This document shows positions 9,755 to 24,100 of a stretch of DNA of 64,000 nucleotides, piece after piece. Position 1 is the first letter of the stretch, and every line of letters begins with the position of its first letter. Source of the DNA: Diploscapter coronatus (Eukaryota > Nematoda > Chromadorea > Rhabditida > Rhabditidae); NCBI GenBank assembly GCA_964036155.1, contig OZ038422.1:27179201-27243200 (forward strand), written 5' to 3'. The notes under the pieces were generated by a model. That model was not told where the DNA came from. It ran no database searches and worked only from the letters and a program-made list of their open reading frames with translations. A program made the position numbers and the translations under genes.

Positions 9755-12133
9755 AATTTCACTTCAGAAATTTAAAAAAGTGAATTCTTTATATCACATG
9801 TTTGCGTAATTTATTTTGGTGATCATGAAAAATCGACAAAGAGCGATTAGATTACATGATTTCTTAACCGAAATTTCTGATAGTAGCCGAATGGGATGAA
9901 ACGCCAAGATAATAAGTCTAAATTACGCACGCCAGACTAAAGTTTTGAAAATCTCTCATCATCGGGGGTATAAGCTCTCAAAAATGACGATTTTTTCAAA
10001 CTCATACGAAAAAAATTGTCAACATTTCCAAATGCCGCCAAATTTTCAGAATATCATCAAAATGGACTAATCCACTAGGATTTCAATTTCTTCTGGGAAA
10101 TTTCCAATTTGCTTAGTTGGATATGATAGCTTGTTGCTGATCAGATGGTCGAAGTTCAATGGGAAGGCTTGACATTTGACATATTGCTGGGCTGAGAAGC
10201 ATGGAATTATGAACTCGAATCACTATACTTGAAATCTTATTGAAGAAAAGACGGTAAGTGGCTATGGGGCTTTGGCTAGCGCTGCTCTGCTTGTTCTCAC
10301 AACAGTAGCAGCAGCAGCAAGCAGTCAGTTAGTCGTCCACATTCATCCAGTCCCCGCTTCTCCTTCTCTATTTCTGTCCAACCAGTCAGTCGTCGTTTTG
10401 TCTCTTTCCAACTACTTTTCCTTCCTCTTTACTCCTTCACTTCTGTCTTGTCTTCTGTCTTTCCTTTCCTCATCTAGATTCATTCTTCATTCCTCTTTAC
10501 CTCACACCGTTGTGTGTCTATCTATACAGAGAAAAATGCACCATCCATCGGCTAGTTATTTTATAAACTAATTTTGCTTCTCATTTAAGTCAGAGACGAT
10601 AGGATATGAAGGGAGCGGAGAGAGGCTGAAATGAGAGAAGATACGGCAGACGACAGTGGCCTCTTCAGAAGCATCGCCACATCGCTACAGCCAAGCAGCT
10701 GTGTGTAGCCACAAGCCACAACTTATCCACTGTCCACTACCTATGACTATTGATTTCCTACAGAAAATGGTAAGCCATGTTATTGTTTTTATTCCTACTC
10801 ATCCTATAAGGGAAAGTTAGGTGATGTCTAATGTTTTCCTGCAGGGAGGGGCATGTTCCTTATTCCTTATTCCCTATGTGCCCTATAGCTAAATGTCTCT
10901 GCACCCGTTCGCCTTTAGCCCTTTCGGAGATCCCATCTGAATGCTGACATGTTCATTTCGCATGTCAGGCAGCTGATTTATCTAGCATTTTCAACAATCA
11001 AACATGTTTCAAATCTGTTTTTCTCTACAATTCATTCCTCACAAAGAGACCCTCTTCTTTGATCATTATCATTTTTGATAATAAGCTGATAAACCATCCC
11101 CTTATCAGCCTGGATCTGTCTTATCTGCACTTCACCCATTGTGACATCTCAGTTTCATCTCTCGACTGTCTTCATGTCGCTGTCACTTTCTCTCTTCTCC
11201 TCTCCTTTCACTTCTCTGCTTTCTGCTATTTGACAAAGGCGGTCATTTTTGGATCTTCACTTTTTCTTCGCGAGGATTTCATTTCCATAGTTGGGCAGCA
11301 ACAAGACATATTGCGAAATGTAATAGGGAAAAAATTTATAGAAGAAAAAACTCAATAATATCTGTTTTTCATTCAACTGCCTGATGTGCCCAATTCGGGT
11401 CATCTTCATATCCTTGCTTTCTCCGTTCATTTGCCCCCCTGCCGAGTTAGCCAATCGGCCAATGACATTCATTCAGTAATTCCAAATCGGCTGTCTCAAT
11501 CCTTTCCTTTTTTGAATTCCCCCCAATTTCAATTGGCTCGTCAGATGTGAGAATTCTTGTCGAAGGAGTGCAGTTTTCACGGAATCTGGGAGATATTTTC
11601 GATTTTATGTGGAATGCGCACGAAGACGGGAATGATATGGGAAGGGCGAGAGATAACGAGATAATGAGATGAAAGGGATAAGGATAAGGATAAGGGAAAG
11701 TCTCGATCTCCTTTCCCCTACCCTTATCCACTATCTGATGCTTCAGCTTCTATGTCACTGTCTTCTTTTGTTCATTTTCTTCATTTTCTTTTTCTGGTTC
11801 CTTTTAGCTTCTTCCAAATTAGACGACAGAAAATCTCTACATCCCCCCTTTTTCCACAACCCAGAAGCAGCAGGTCATCTAATTTGCTTGCGATCCTCCT
11901 TTCTTTCGTCATATCTCCCCGCTCGCCGCTTCCAATCAGAACCTGCCCCAATCTCCAACCTCTTCCAACAGATATCTGCACACACACACATACATACACG
12001 CACACAACCTATCATCCATCAGCCATCGATTCCATTAACTGATTAACTACAAAAACACATCTGTTCTGGTTGCAGAATCACATGGGAAGAGCCTATCGAT
12101 CGAATCCCCAGTGAATCAGTGAAGCAGTGAAAG
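9755..12133. other. Intergenic and probable 5' UTR region of the cadherin gene
   Basis: No coding region is recognisable. Strong donor-like sites occur at 10252 (AGACG|GTAAGTGG) and after AAAATG near 10774 (CTACAG|AAAATG|GTAAGC). A clear acceptor lies at about 12075 (GGTTGCAG), just upstream of the cadherin ATG. These are consistent with a spliced 5' UTR, but this is inference. The rest is pyrimidine-rich, with short (AC)n and (CAG)n tracts. Confidence 0.4.
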
Positions 12134-15100
12134 ATGCGCAACTCGTTTTTATTCCTAATCCTACTATACTTCTCGCAAGTCGATGCCGAGCAAGAGCAAT
12201 GCTCCTTTCCCCAGTCGAGCGTCAAGCCGTTCTACTTCGAATTGGCCTCCGACGTGCAGCCCGGCACTGTGGTCGTCGACACGAAGTACGAGCCGCCAGA
12301 GGCACAGCCAGTTCTCGCCTCCATCCGATCCGACTCTCTGCCTGATGTAATCTTTGTTTTCATCTATTCATTTTCATATTTTCACATCGAAATTTAGACT
12401 CCGTTCTCTGAGCGATTTTCCCTCGAGAACCCATCTCCAGGTCGTCTGATCCTGCGAACAGTCACTTCAATGGCCCTACCCGCCTACCCCTCGCCAGTCA
12501 ACAAGACCACTCTGTACATCACAGTTGTGTGCAATCAGCAGGCCTTTCCACTGATGACTGTCCGAATTGTCGCAACCAATGCAATGTCTCCACAATTCTA
12601 TCACGAGCCATACGTTCTGAAGATCGATAAGGTTGATCATTGAAATAGACTATGAAATGTATATGAATGACGAAATTTCTAGACTATGTCGATGGGAACT
12701 GTAGTGGACACTTCGGTGACGGCTGTCGATTGGGATCCTTCGCCTGTTTATCCGATTCAATTCAAAATCGAAGTAATCATTCAAAACTCTACTATTCAAT
12801 CAATTTGGTATGTTCAGGGCCAATCTCCATTTGAAGTGGCACACGAGTTGAATCGCAAAGTGCAGATGTCGATCGAAGGCAGTGCGAATTGGCCCCTCGA
12901 GCAGATGATTTCCGTGCTGCGATTGCGTCTGGTCAAGTCGCTTCCCCCATTGCCCACCACAATCAGAATCGTTGCTTATGTAATTCGTTACAGGTTATTT
13001 GATGAAAATCAGCTTTCATTCTTGCAGGACAATGCTCAGCCACCTCGTACTTCATCGACGATAATCAGAGTAGAGGATTACAAAATGCTGACAACCGATG
13101 AAGTGACTGAGGAGAACAACGAACAAGATGACAAGGAGAAGGAGAAGGAGAGTGAAGAAGATCAGACAACGACGACTACAAAGAAGATGAAGGTTATTCA
13201 TGTAAAACGACCGAAGACTAAAGCTGATGCAAAGCCGAGACAGGAATTCCGAGCCCATGCTTCTAAGATTCAGGTTAAATTCTAAACTTGAAGTTTCTTA
13301 ATTTTTTCTAAGTGTATGATTTTAGAACACTCTCCCAGTTGATGCAATCGACACGGCAGATTTTGAGGAGTCGGAAAAAGAAGCCCTTGCTCCTTTGAAA
13401 AAGACAACACAGACACGAACGACTCCTGCAAAGAGAAGGGAATTGAAGACGCTGTCTGAAGAAGTTCCGAATGCAGAGGAGGAGAGAGAAGAAGAGCCTG
13501 TGACTCGATTTAAGCACTGCTCTGTCAGGGTCAAGATTCCTGAGAATTCACCCATTGGAACATTCGTTACTCGATTGGAGATTCTCAATCGACAAAGGGT
13601 AAAAGTCAACATTAATTCAAACAATCATGTACAAAAAATTGAAGGACACTCATCTAAGTCTGCTGGATCCAGATGGAACATTCGCATTGGACTCGAAGAC
13701 GGGCGATTTGAAAGTGAATGACAACTCACTTCTGGACAGGGAGATGTTCAGCACTCTCGAGGTCGTGGCTCAGATCGATGGAATCTCTCACAGTGTTTTG
13801 TGCGGCAGAGTTCGAATCAAGGTTGATCTTCAGGACTTGAATGACAATCGGTAAACTGCTACAATTTATCCATTTTCTAAGTAATTATTTATATAGACCG
13901 ACATTTGAAAAGGAGAAATACTGGATTCATCTGGATCGATCGTTCCCTGTAGGCAGAGAAGTGATCACGCTCATTGCAAGGGACATTGATGATGTAAGAA
14001 TAGGCTTTTTCCTGTGCAAAATTTCAGAATTTTTATTCCAGGCAGAGAATGGCCAGATATCGTATCGTCTCATCACCCCTGACGTGCCGTTCCAGGTTCG
14101 AACCAAGGGCAAGGACTGCGTCATCACGAGCACCGGCGACATTTCGGGCGAGAGCGAGTACCACTTGACTGTCGAGGCTCGAGACTATGGGGATTCACCC
14201 AAATCTGCACAAGTGCCTGTCGACATATTCATTCTGCAGGGAGCTGCCAAGAAGAAGGCAGGAAAACTACTGGCGAAGGCTAGCAAGAAGACTACTGCTT
14301 TGGCTAGAGGAGTTATCAATACTGGTAGGCATAAGCTTTCACTATTTTGTAGATGGGTTACCCGAGCAGATATATTTTAAATCACATTTCGGGGTAAATT
14401 TTTAGCAACAATAGATTATTAAGGATTTTAATAAGACTTGTGAGAAAAAGATAAAATTTTCTAACCGAAAAATCAATTATCAAGAGTGAACACATTTTCG
14501 CAAACTAAATATCACTTGTGCTTGAATAATTTTGGCTAATTTTTGACTCAGAACTATCACGTTCCTATAACAAATGCATTTCATTGAAGTGACGGAGCTT
14601 GGGAACTCTATCTATAGATTTTCGTATGTTTTAGAGAATGACATTGAACCTATTTCCACTACAACGGATGAGTCGGGAGATGAAGAAGTCGAGCCGACGA
14701 CTGCAGAAACTCGCACTACGAGGAGATACACTCCACGAAAGACGACTAGACCTGTGCCTTTGACTGCTAGTGCTGCAAGACCACAGGAAATTCAGGAGGA
14801 GAAAGGAAGCAAGTCGAAGGCGAAGTCTATTGAAAAGACTGGCAATGAGTCGCCTTCAACTAGAGTTACTGAAAATGTAAGATTGATTGATTCTTGAAGT
14901 GAAAATAAAAGTGATCTTCAGACTGACGAAAAGTTTGCCTTCAAAGAGCCTTCATATTATTACGAAGCCCTGGGAGATGTACAGGAGAATGACATCCTTG
15001 GACGGGTTGTGGCTGATGGAGCTGAGATGTTCGCTGTCGAAAGAAAGGTATACCCGATTTCGATTTTAAAACCATATGACAGCATGAAATGTGTGTCCAA

Positions 15101-18100
15101 TATAGTATTATTATGCAAGAGGAAAGTATATTTCATACATATCATAGATGATCACGTTCTCATGTAGCTTCCAAGCTATCTCTTGATTTTTAGACGTATT
15201 TAAACTACGATAATTTTCCAATTGCAGTTTGCGAATTTGGTGAAAGTGGACGAGACGGGCGAGCTGCTGGCGGCGAAGTCGATTGGAGAGCAGCCGACCG
15301 GTAATCACTCGGTCAAAATCTCTGCCACAAATGGATTCGCAACGGTTAGTCAATTAGCTAATGTAGTAAAAGTTCACTCAATTTCCGTTTCCCCTAAATC
15401 GGGCCTAATTTTTTGCCAGTTGACTTGTGACCAGCTAAGTGTCATCCCTCGTTTTGCCCTATGCTGGCCATTAGCCCGGGCATCTCCTTGACAACCTCAC
15501 TTTTCCTTCTCAAATAGTAAATGGCCAGAAGAGTTTCGCTTTAAGTGCTCCTTTCGGAGAATGGCAAAATGACCAATGCTTTGATGCAGGCGAAGGCCAG
15601 CCTAATCCCTTCGAGTGAGTAGAGAAGTGAAAAGTAGTAAGTTAACGAAAGCGGATTACATTAAGTTGATCAGATCTTGGAATACTAGTCGAAGGTGATG
15701 CAAATAATAGATAGAAGCAAGCAAGAGGTTAACCTACTCGTAGTTAAATAGTGCATTTGCTATTGCATTCCTGTATTCATTCGAACGACTTCTTTCTGAC
15801 AGTTACGATCGTACTTTAATCCCTATTTTAATTCTCTATTCTCCCTGCCAAAACGGTCAGCCTTTGTGCGACTGTTTAGGTCCTTTAGCGACAGGTGCTT
15901 TTCTGCTATGCTGCAAGAAGAAAGGAAAGACGAAGCAATTAGAAATTAGACGAGAATGACCACAGCAGAGGAAATTTGACTGGTTTAACCGAAAATGCGT
16001 CTGTGCAATTGTAGTGAGTATGGATACAAAACACTAAAAACTACTTGTAGGGAATCGCGGAGAAAATGATGCATTCTCACGCAAAAAATAGCGGGAAGCT
16101 TTTCTCTGCCTAAAAATGACTGGCTCGTTGCCAAGGCTACACGATTATGCAACACACAAACTTGATGCTATCAGAATTTAGTCGCTCTATTAGAATAGTC
16201 CAAACGTATTCACTGAATGTGTCAATGACATACTCTTCTTCTGACAGATATTCTCGTTCACTCGAACTCAGCTGCGACTTCCTGTGAGTGGGCGTGGCCA
16301 CCTGCCCTTCCTCGTTTCCCTCTCCCCTCCTCTTTTCTTTCTGCCTTGGGCATGTTCCCTTCATCTTACTATTCTTTTACCTTGGAGTCGAGTTCATTCG
16401 AACCTATCTAAATTCCATCTAACGCCTATGGAATCATCGATAGAGATAGAATGATCGCATCGCCCTCTGCCAGACATTCATGTTTCTGCTAAATGCTCTT
16501 TGCATTGTTATTTCATCAGTGCAATTGGTTTGAAACGAGTTTTCGCGAAGACCAATCTAAACTCTATGAATTTTAGACTTCCACGGTGGTTACATTGGCA
16601 ATTGATCGAGAACGACGAAAGGAAGAATCGAAGCCTCAATTCGATCAGTCCATCTACAGGTTCAGAACTGCAGAAAATGAGCCCCCGGCAGTGTTGGGCT
16701 ATGTTCGAGTAAGCCTATGGAATGGTGACTAAAATTCGATATCCTATATTTCAGGCCTTCCACCCCTCAGTCAGTTCGTCCTCGTCAATCTCCCAACTAG
16801 CATACTCGCTTTTGTCCTCGGATCCCCAGTTGCCTTTCACCGTCGATCCTCTTTCCGGTGAAATAATCACGAAGATCTCCCTGGACTATGAAAAGCAGAG
16901 TAATTATAATTTCAAGGTGGGTTATTTGTTTGGATGAGGAGAGAATATCAGAGAAGAAAGTGCAACGAAACAGGTTGTGCTTGCCATTTGACAATGTCTT
17001 TGAATTGCTGCGATATTATCCGAGTGAGGGGGGATTAACGTAGGAACTATAGAGGAATTGCAGAAAACTACAGAAGTGCAGAAGATATACAGTCACAATC
17101 TGCAATGCGACTGCATTCCGCTTCATTCAACTGCTTACAACCGATTCGAACTGTGCCTAAGACTGTTTTATGAACCACAGAACTAGAGAATTGAGAGAAT
17201 TAAGCTACAAATAAAACGCATAATTTCGAACTAGTTTGTGTTGACTTTGTCAGTGAAATTTTCTTGAATCAAGCGCAGCGAAGAATATATTGCATGTCTA
17301 TCGGTGAAATGGAGATCCAATAATGCAGGCAGGTAATACAACCTAATACAGGGGTAGACAGACCTATGCAGCACACATAGAGGATGTCATTGGCCTTTGC
17401 CTTTATTGGGTCCACGATATATTAGAATAGAGCCAATCAAAGAGGGCGAAAGAGAGAACATGTGACAGAAAATGCATAAATTGCATATTTAGGTCCGAGC
17501 CTGTCTTTCGACTTATGCAGCTTCATGCGGTTTGGCTACAATCCTTGTGACAGTCGATGATGTAAATGACAATCCACCCAAGTTTTCAACGAGTCTTTTT
17601 CAAACGGCGGTTCCTAGCGACCTTCCCATCGGATCTCAGGTAAAGCATAATCCTTAGACGAGGAGTTGCAGAGAAAAGTTTAGATTTATCAAATGCAAGT
17701 AACCGACGAAGACTCGGGAGCAAACGGACAAATAACCTACACGATCAGTCCTCCTAGTGCCATTTTTGCTGTGGATGTGAATACTGGCAAAGTCGTTACT
17801 CTCCAAACTCTCACCGAGTCCTTCTACTCGATTCTCGTGGAAGCCTTCGACAATGGAGTCCCAAGGAAATCTGATATCGCTGAATTGCGCATTTCCGTTC
17901 ACGGCACAAACCCCTCTGCACCCGTGTTCGAGAAAGAGACCTACGATGTGATGCTGAATGGTCCGATCAGAACAGGGCAGGTCGTGGCTGAAGTGAGGGC
18001 CACAGACCCAGATCCGGGACAGGAAGGCAAAGTGACGTACAGACTGCCCGAGGACAGCAACAGCGAGACCATCAGGTATATTAGATTCATGAGCAATTCG

Positions 18101-21100
18101 ATTCTTATGTTAAATTTAAACCTGAATTAGAGTCGTTCATATTTAATAACACATTTCGTATTCAGGATTAAAGTTAATAAACCTGAGTTTAAGACAGTCA
18201 TTGATTAAACTTACAGGGAGACTTTCTCGATCAATGAGAACACGGGAGCAATTTCTGCGTTGAGGGTGCTGACTGAAAAGGATGGACCTGTCGATCTGAA
18301 GGTTGCAGCTGTGGATGGAAGTGTTACTGTTCCTAGAAGTGTAAGTTCATTTTAGTAGAAGTCGTTAGATGAAAAATTAATTTCTGCATTGTAAACGCGA
18401 AAAAGAGGCTATTCTTAGGGATCGCAAATGATTTTGCATAGCTTATTGTTAGCGTTTTCTAAAAGTTCCTACTCTAAATAATCAAATGCAATGCAACTAA
18501 CTGAGATCAAGCGTTTAGCCTTTGCTTTAATCTTCATTTTCCTATTCTCCTGCCTCTATATCTTATCCTTAACTATATGCCTCGTTCATATTCATGATAC
18601 GATAAAAGTGATAAGTGGAAAATATCGAGCAGAATAGCCTTTTAGCATTATCGAATAGTGATGATGTAATTTCAGGCAGCTTCATTAGTTCACTTAGAGA
18701 TTCTGGGCGATAATTCTCTGCGCTTCCTGCCTCTGCCAACCAAGGTCTACATTTCCACGGAAAAGGCAGTCGGCAGTGTGGTGCTACGAGCCTCTGCATC
18801 CACAGTCAACAAACAGCCAGGTATCAGATTTTTAAAGGATTAAAACTTTGGACTAAAATTAGCTCTGGATTAAAAGTGTTAGAATTCATTAATTCATTCA
18901 CATTATAAACTAACAAGGAATGCAAACTGTAAATGACGAGTCATGCTCAAAATCGATAGGTAACCCGATCGAGCACACTGATCACGATAATCAAATAAAA
19001 AAAAACGCTAAAGATCACAAATAACTCGGCAGTTTAGCTTCCAATTTCAATTATTCACTTCACAATATATCGACAAAAATTCAAAAGTAGTTTAAATTGG
19101 AAAATCGAACGTTGACATTGCCATTATTCGCTGTAGCAACAAAGGAAAATTCGATGCCAAAATGCAGGGTTATTCGGAATCTTTGGCGTTTTTCAACTTG
19201 ACTAACACGTTCACCGCATTCGATTTAGGCAATCTATCAGTTTTGAGCAAGATCCGTGATATACAGTTTACATTCTTTGTAAGAGTTAAAGTTAACTCAT
19301 AGTTTAAAACGACTCAGACATAAGGGAAACAACCATCAGAAAGCCTTTGCGACCTATCCCCAAGATATTTTCCTACCAAATTCCTATCTTTGGCCTTTTA
19401 TAATCCCAAAGTTTCACCAGTGCGATCTGGTATTATGACCATGAATTTACGCGTCGACCTAACCCCTATATTTTATTTTCGGCTGACGAAAGTGCTCCCT
19501 AGGTCTGAAACAAATATGAGTTTGATTATATAGTGCGATTCCGCGTGCTCGAGGAGAACAGCCAGTTTGCAATGGATGGGGATCTGCTGCGAGTGGCCAA
19601 CCATCTGAGGGAGGGCACAACCACACTCACGATTCGAGCAGAGAGCGGGGATGCTAAGGCAGATCATCAGCTGAAGGTCGTCGTCATGGCCGACAGGGAC
19701 AAGTATCCCGTCTTCCCGCAGTTGACTTATGACATCGATGTAATTTTTACATTTTAAATTTCGAAGTCTATGAAATGAGATTTGTTTAGATTGCTCGAAA
19801 CTCCCATTTCCCTCTGATAGTGCATCGATTCGAAGCTAGACTTCAGAATGGGTCTATGCAGTACAGCTTCTTCCCTCGCAAGTCACAACCGAAGGGAGTG
19901 TTTGTTGATGAAAGAACTGTGAGTTTTTCCTATTATAATTTATAAAATGAGAAATGATCAAATTGCTATCTTAGGGAGATTTAATGGCGACAGAAGACTT
20001 CGTAAAGGACAAGTCGGTAGGAGACACTGCGTTCATAGTCATTCGAGCCATCAATATGGACTTTTCACAATTCTACTCGGATGTTGGAGTGAGTCTAGCT
20101 TGTGGTATTTTGTTGAAACTAATGATGAAATTTGAGGTAGCGATAACAGTAGTCGACACTCAGGCTCCTGTTAGATTTTCCCTGCCAGTCTATCGTTTGG
20201 AAGTGCTCGAGAACGCCCCAGTCGGAACGATTGTCGGTCAGCTGCAGCTGCTGAATGTGGCTGCTCCCGTCGTCTTCTCGATCGTGCCCAACTCCGTCTT
20301 TGGCGTCAATCCGAATGGCTCCGTCTTCGTGCAGAATAACATCGATTTAGAGTCGCTGCCAGTTGACAATGCACAGTTGTTGAATTTTGTGGTAAGTAGA
20401 GAATTTGAAGAAAAAAATTTGAACGACTTGTATTGCAGGTGACAGCAAATGTGAATGGAGATCAGGCTACCGCGAGAATCCAAGCGCACATTGGGGACAT
20501 GAATGAATTCCGACCTGAATTCAAAGAGCGGCAGATCACATTGAAGATGAGAGCCAGTGCTCCCACAGGCAGTGTGCTGGGGAAAGTGGAAGCAATTGAT
20601 GGAGATAGAAGTGAAAAGCATCTCAACTACAGAATTGTTGGAGGTTGGAGCTTCATCTATTAAAAGTGATCTTCATTTGTGTTCAGGCAGTGGAAAGGAC
20701 TACGTATTCATTCAAGAAGATGGAACAATTCTGTTGGCAGAAAGAAAGCCTGGTCAGGCTCCACTTCAGCCATTCGATTTGGTCGTTGAAGCAGCTGACA
20801 GAAATGGAAACAAAGTGAATTTTCCTGCAGGAATTCCTAGACGTCTTTAATTTCAGGACCAAATGAGCGTGTTTGTTGAAGTAGGGCAGGCAAATGATCA
20901 TGTGCCTAGATTTGATGAGACGAACATCACTTGGAATATCACGAAGAGTAAATTGCTTTAACTGGAGTTTTTAGAGACTTGCAATTTTTAGCCACAGTCA
21001 ACCAGTTCTTTATCCACGTGACAGACGAAGATGAGAGCAGAAATGGTCGAGTTCAGCTGAGAATTGTGGCTGGAAATGAAGAGGGACACTTTGAATTGGT

Positions 21101-24100
21101 TACCTTGCCTAAGAATACTGTATGTTTTGAGATTCGCTAGAAAATAGAAGAATAATAAAATTCGTAGGGTCGCATCCAAGTGGTGAAGCCCTTCGATGTC
21201 TCAGTCGCTCGCACATTCATTCTGACTGTCGAGGCTCGTGATTCTGGCGATCCAGCTCTATTCACATTAGCTCCTGTCACAATCAATGTGGTTGGAAGTG
21301 GAGCCGCTTCTACAACTCAACCAAGTTCTCAAGTGCCAAGGTAGAGAGCAAAGCTGATCTTCATCATACATCACGAATTTGTGCATTTCAGCTCTATAAA
21401 TCATCCCCCGGTGTTCAGCGAACAGACATATTCTATCAGTCTGAGACCAGGAGAAGGGCCTGAATTGGCTAATGTAGTGGCACAAGATCAGGATGGAGAT
21501 GTGATTTCCTATTCGATTGAGCCACCTGAATATCGCAATCTATTTTCGATCGACAATCATGTAATAATCCCAACTTATTCAAATAGCATGAAGAGCCAAT
21601 ATTTTAGGGTCGCTTATCCCTTCGTGTTTCTGACTCTGAACTGCAACAGTCTCTGTACAGCTTCCTCGTGATTGCCGAAGACAATGGGAACCCAGTGATG
21701 TCCGCCTTTGTGAATGTCAAACTACAAGTGCTCAAACCGGCCACTCGACCTCAGCCGGCAAGGACTACTTCGAGCCAGACTGTCGAGCCTTCAGTCAGAC
21801 CTTCGACCATTCAGGTTGTGGAAGGCGAGTCGAGGGCTTCCACTACAAGACCGGCGGTAACTACTGCAGCTTCACAAGGTCACTTACTTCATTTTTTTCC
21901 TGAAGCCAATGAAATTTTTAGACATTCACTTCACCCTGCAAAAATACCGCTTCGCAACGAGAAGTGATGCATCCTTCGGTTCGATCGTTGGCAATGTCGA
22001 ATTGAACGAGCTTCCCCCCGGCTCTCCAGTCGACTACTCGTTTGTCTCTACAAGTCGACTGTCGATTGACGCAGACGGCACAGTGCGCACCGCACAGAAC
22101 ATGGCTGGAGAGGAAACCATCGATGATATCGTTTTGGCCACGCAAGATGTAAGCAACTCATATAATTCAGTAAATGCAAGTCACATATTTAATATTTAGG
22201 GAAAGATCGTAGCGGAATCACGAATTCTCGTGAACGTGGAACAACTAACATCCTCCTCTCGCAGTACATCTCCAGCCACTCGAAGACCCACAACTTCCGT
22301 TCCAACTTCACCTTCCACTACCCAAACAGCTGCACAATCAACTTCTCAATCACTGCCTCCCTCCACCCAAACTACTTCCATTTCGTCCACAACCCTAACT
22401 CTAACCTCACCTGAATCGTTCGCCTTCCGTCGTCCTGTGTATTTCGGCTTCATGCCTGAGGGCAATTATTCGCAAGGAGTTGTGGTCGATTTGAAGCCCG
22501 AGACTCTGTCCACAAATTACAATGGAAAAGTGACTTACGAGATCGCGAACAGGGGAATTCCTATGCCTTTCTTCATGACGGGTAAGCTTATCTTCACCAT
22601 TTATCAAATTGAATTACCTGACTTTAGAAGATGGACAGCTGATAATCTTCGATGCAGACAGAGAGAAACAAACCAACTTCATGTTTGACATAATCGCTCG
22701 GAAGGATGGAAAGAATAATGGTGAAGTGGCCAGAGCCTCCATCAACGTGACAATTCTCGATGTGAATGACAATGCTCCTCAATTCCCGCAGCATAAACCT
22801 GTCATTGGACTTTCTAAGGCACGAAGAAGACTTATGATTTCCGAAATGAATTGAATAATTCAGGACACGACTGTTGGCTCTGCAATAATCAGTCTGTCGG
22901 CTTCTGACAAGGACGCAGACATGAATGCAAAAATGCACTATGAACTGGAGGGCGCTGGTAGCTATTTCAGTGTCGATGAAGGTAGCCTCTTTACAAAGAA
23001 AACTATATTAGAAAATAAATGATTTAGAAGGCACAATCCGAGTTGCGAATGCGTTGATTAGTGCCCCAGATGAGATGGATCTTCAATTGACTGCAACAGA
23101 CGGAGGAATGCCAGCCAAATCTGCGCAGACCAAACTGCATCTTCGATTATTCGACCCTCTAATGCCCTCCCCACATCTGCAGAAGGAGTTATCCGAAATG
23201 GTCGTGCTTGAAGGAGCAAAACCAGGCACTGTCATTAATTCATTCGTTGTTGGACCGGAGAATTCAACTATTCAGACTAAATTCAAGTATGAATTAACCG
23301 GACTAGGAAATACTAAATGCTTCATTTTAGAATATCTGACAATTCTGCTGGCTTGTTTGCGATCGACAAAAACGGAGAGTTGATATTAGCTAGAAGACCT
23401 ATGAGCAATGAAATGAACAAGTATCATCAATTGAATGTTACCGCGGAGAATCGCTATGGGTCTGATTGGACAACAGTATAAAATAATCCAAGTCATTCTT
23501 CGAAATGAAATTATTTTCCAGGTGAATGTATTCGTGGAAGGACATGGAAAGACGACTGTAGTTCCTGGAGAGGCTAAAGGACATTGCCGCTTCGACGAGA
23601 AAATCTACACGGTGAATGTGAAGGAGAACTCGCGCAAGCGAACTCGACTGACTAAAGTCACTTCGAACTGCGAGAGGGAGCACAAGCTGTACAAATACTC
23701 GATTACACAGAATGGCGGTTAGTCTATATTTAAATATAATAAATAAGTTGTGATTAGAAGGAAAATAATATTAGAATTTTAAAATTTATTAAATAAGTTT
23801 CTGAAAATTTTCAATTAAAATACATTTCTTCCTAATACTACGTCTGATCATAGTTAATGAAAGCAGCATTGAAATTAGATAGTGCTAGTTTTTTAATAGA
23901 AAAAAAAACATTAAATAACTCAATAAATTTTGAATTTAATTTAGATAACTTCGAGATCGATGCAAATACAGGAGAAGTTTGGTCGATTAAATCTCTGGAT
24001 AAAGAGAAGCAAGCAGTGTATCTGATTTATGTGACTGTAGTCGAACAGCAGAGTGGAAGAGTTGCAAGACAGTCGGACGCTGCTATTCAACGTAAACATT

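Noticed and set aside
10272..10571. 99-codon plus ORF with a hydrophobic, Ser-rich start
   Set aside because: It lies in pyrimidine-rich sequence that yields Leu/Ser/Phe frames by composition, and follows a donor-like site, so it is probably intronic.
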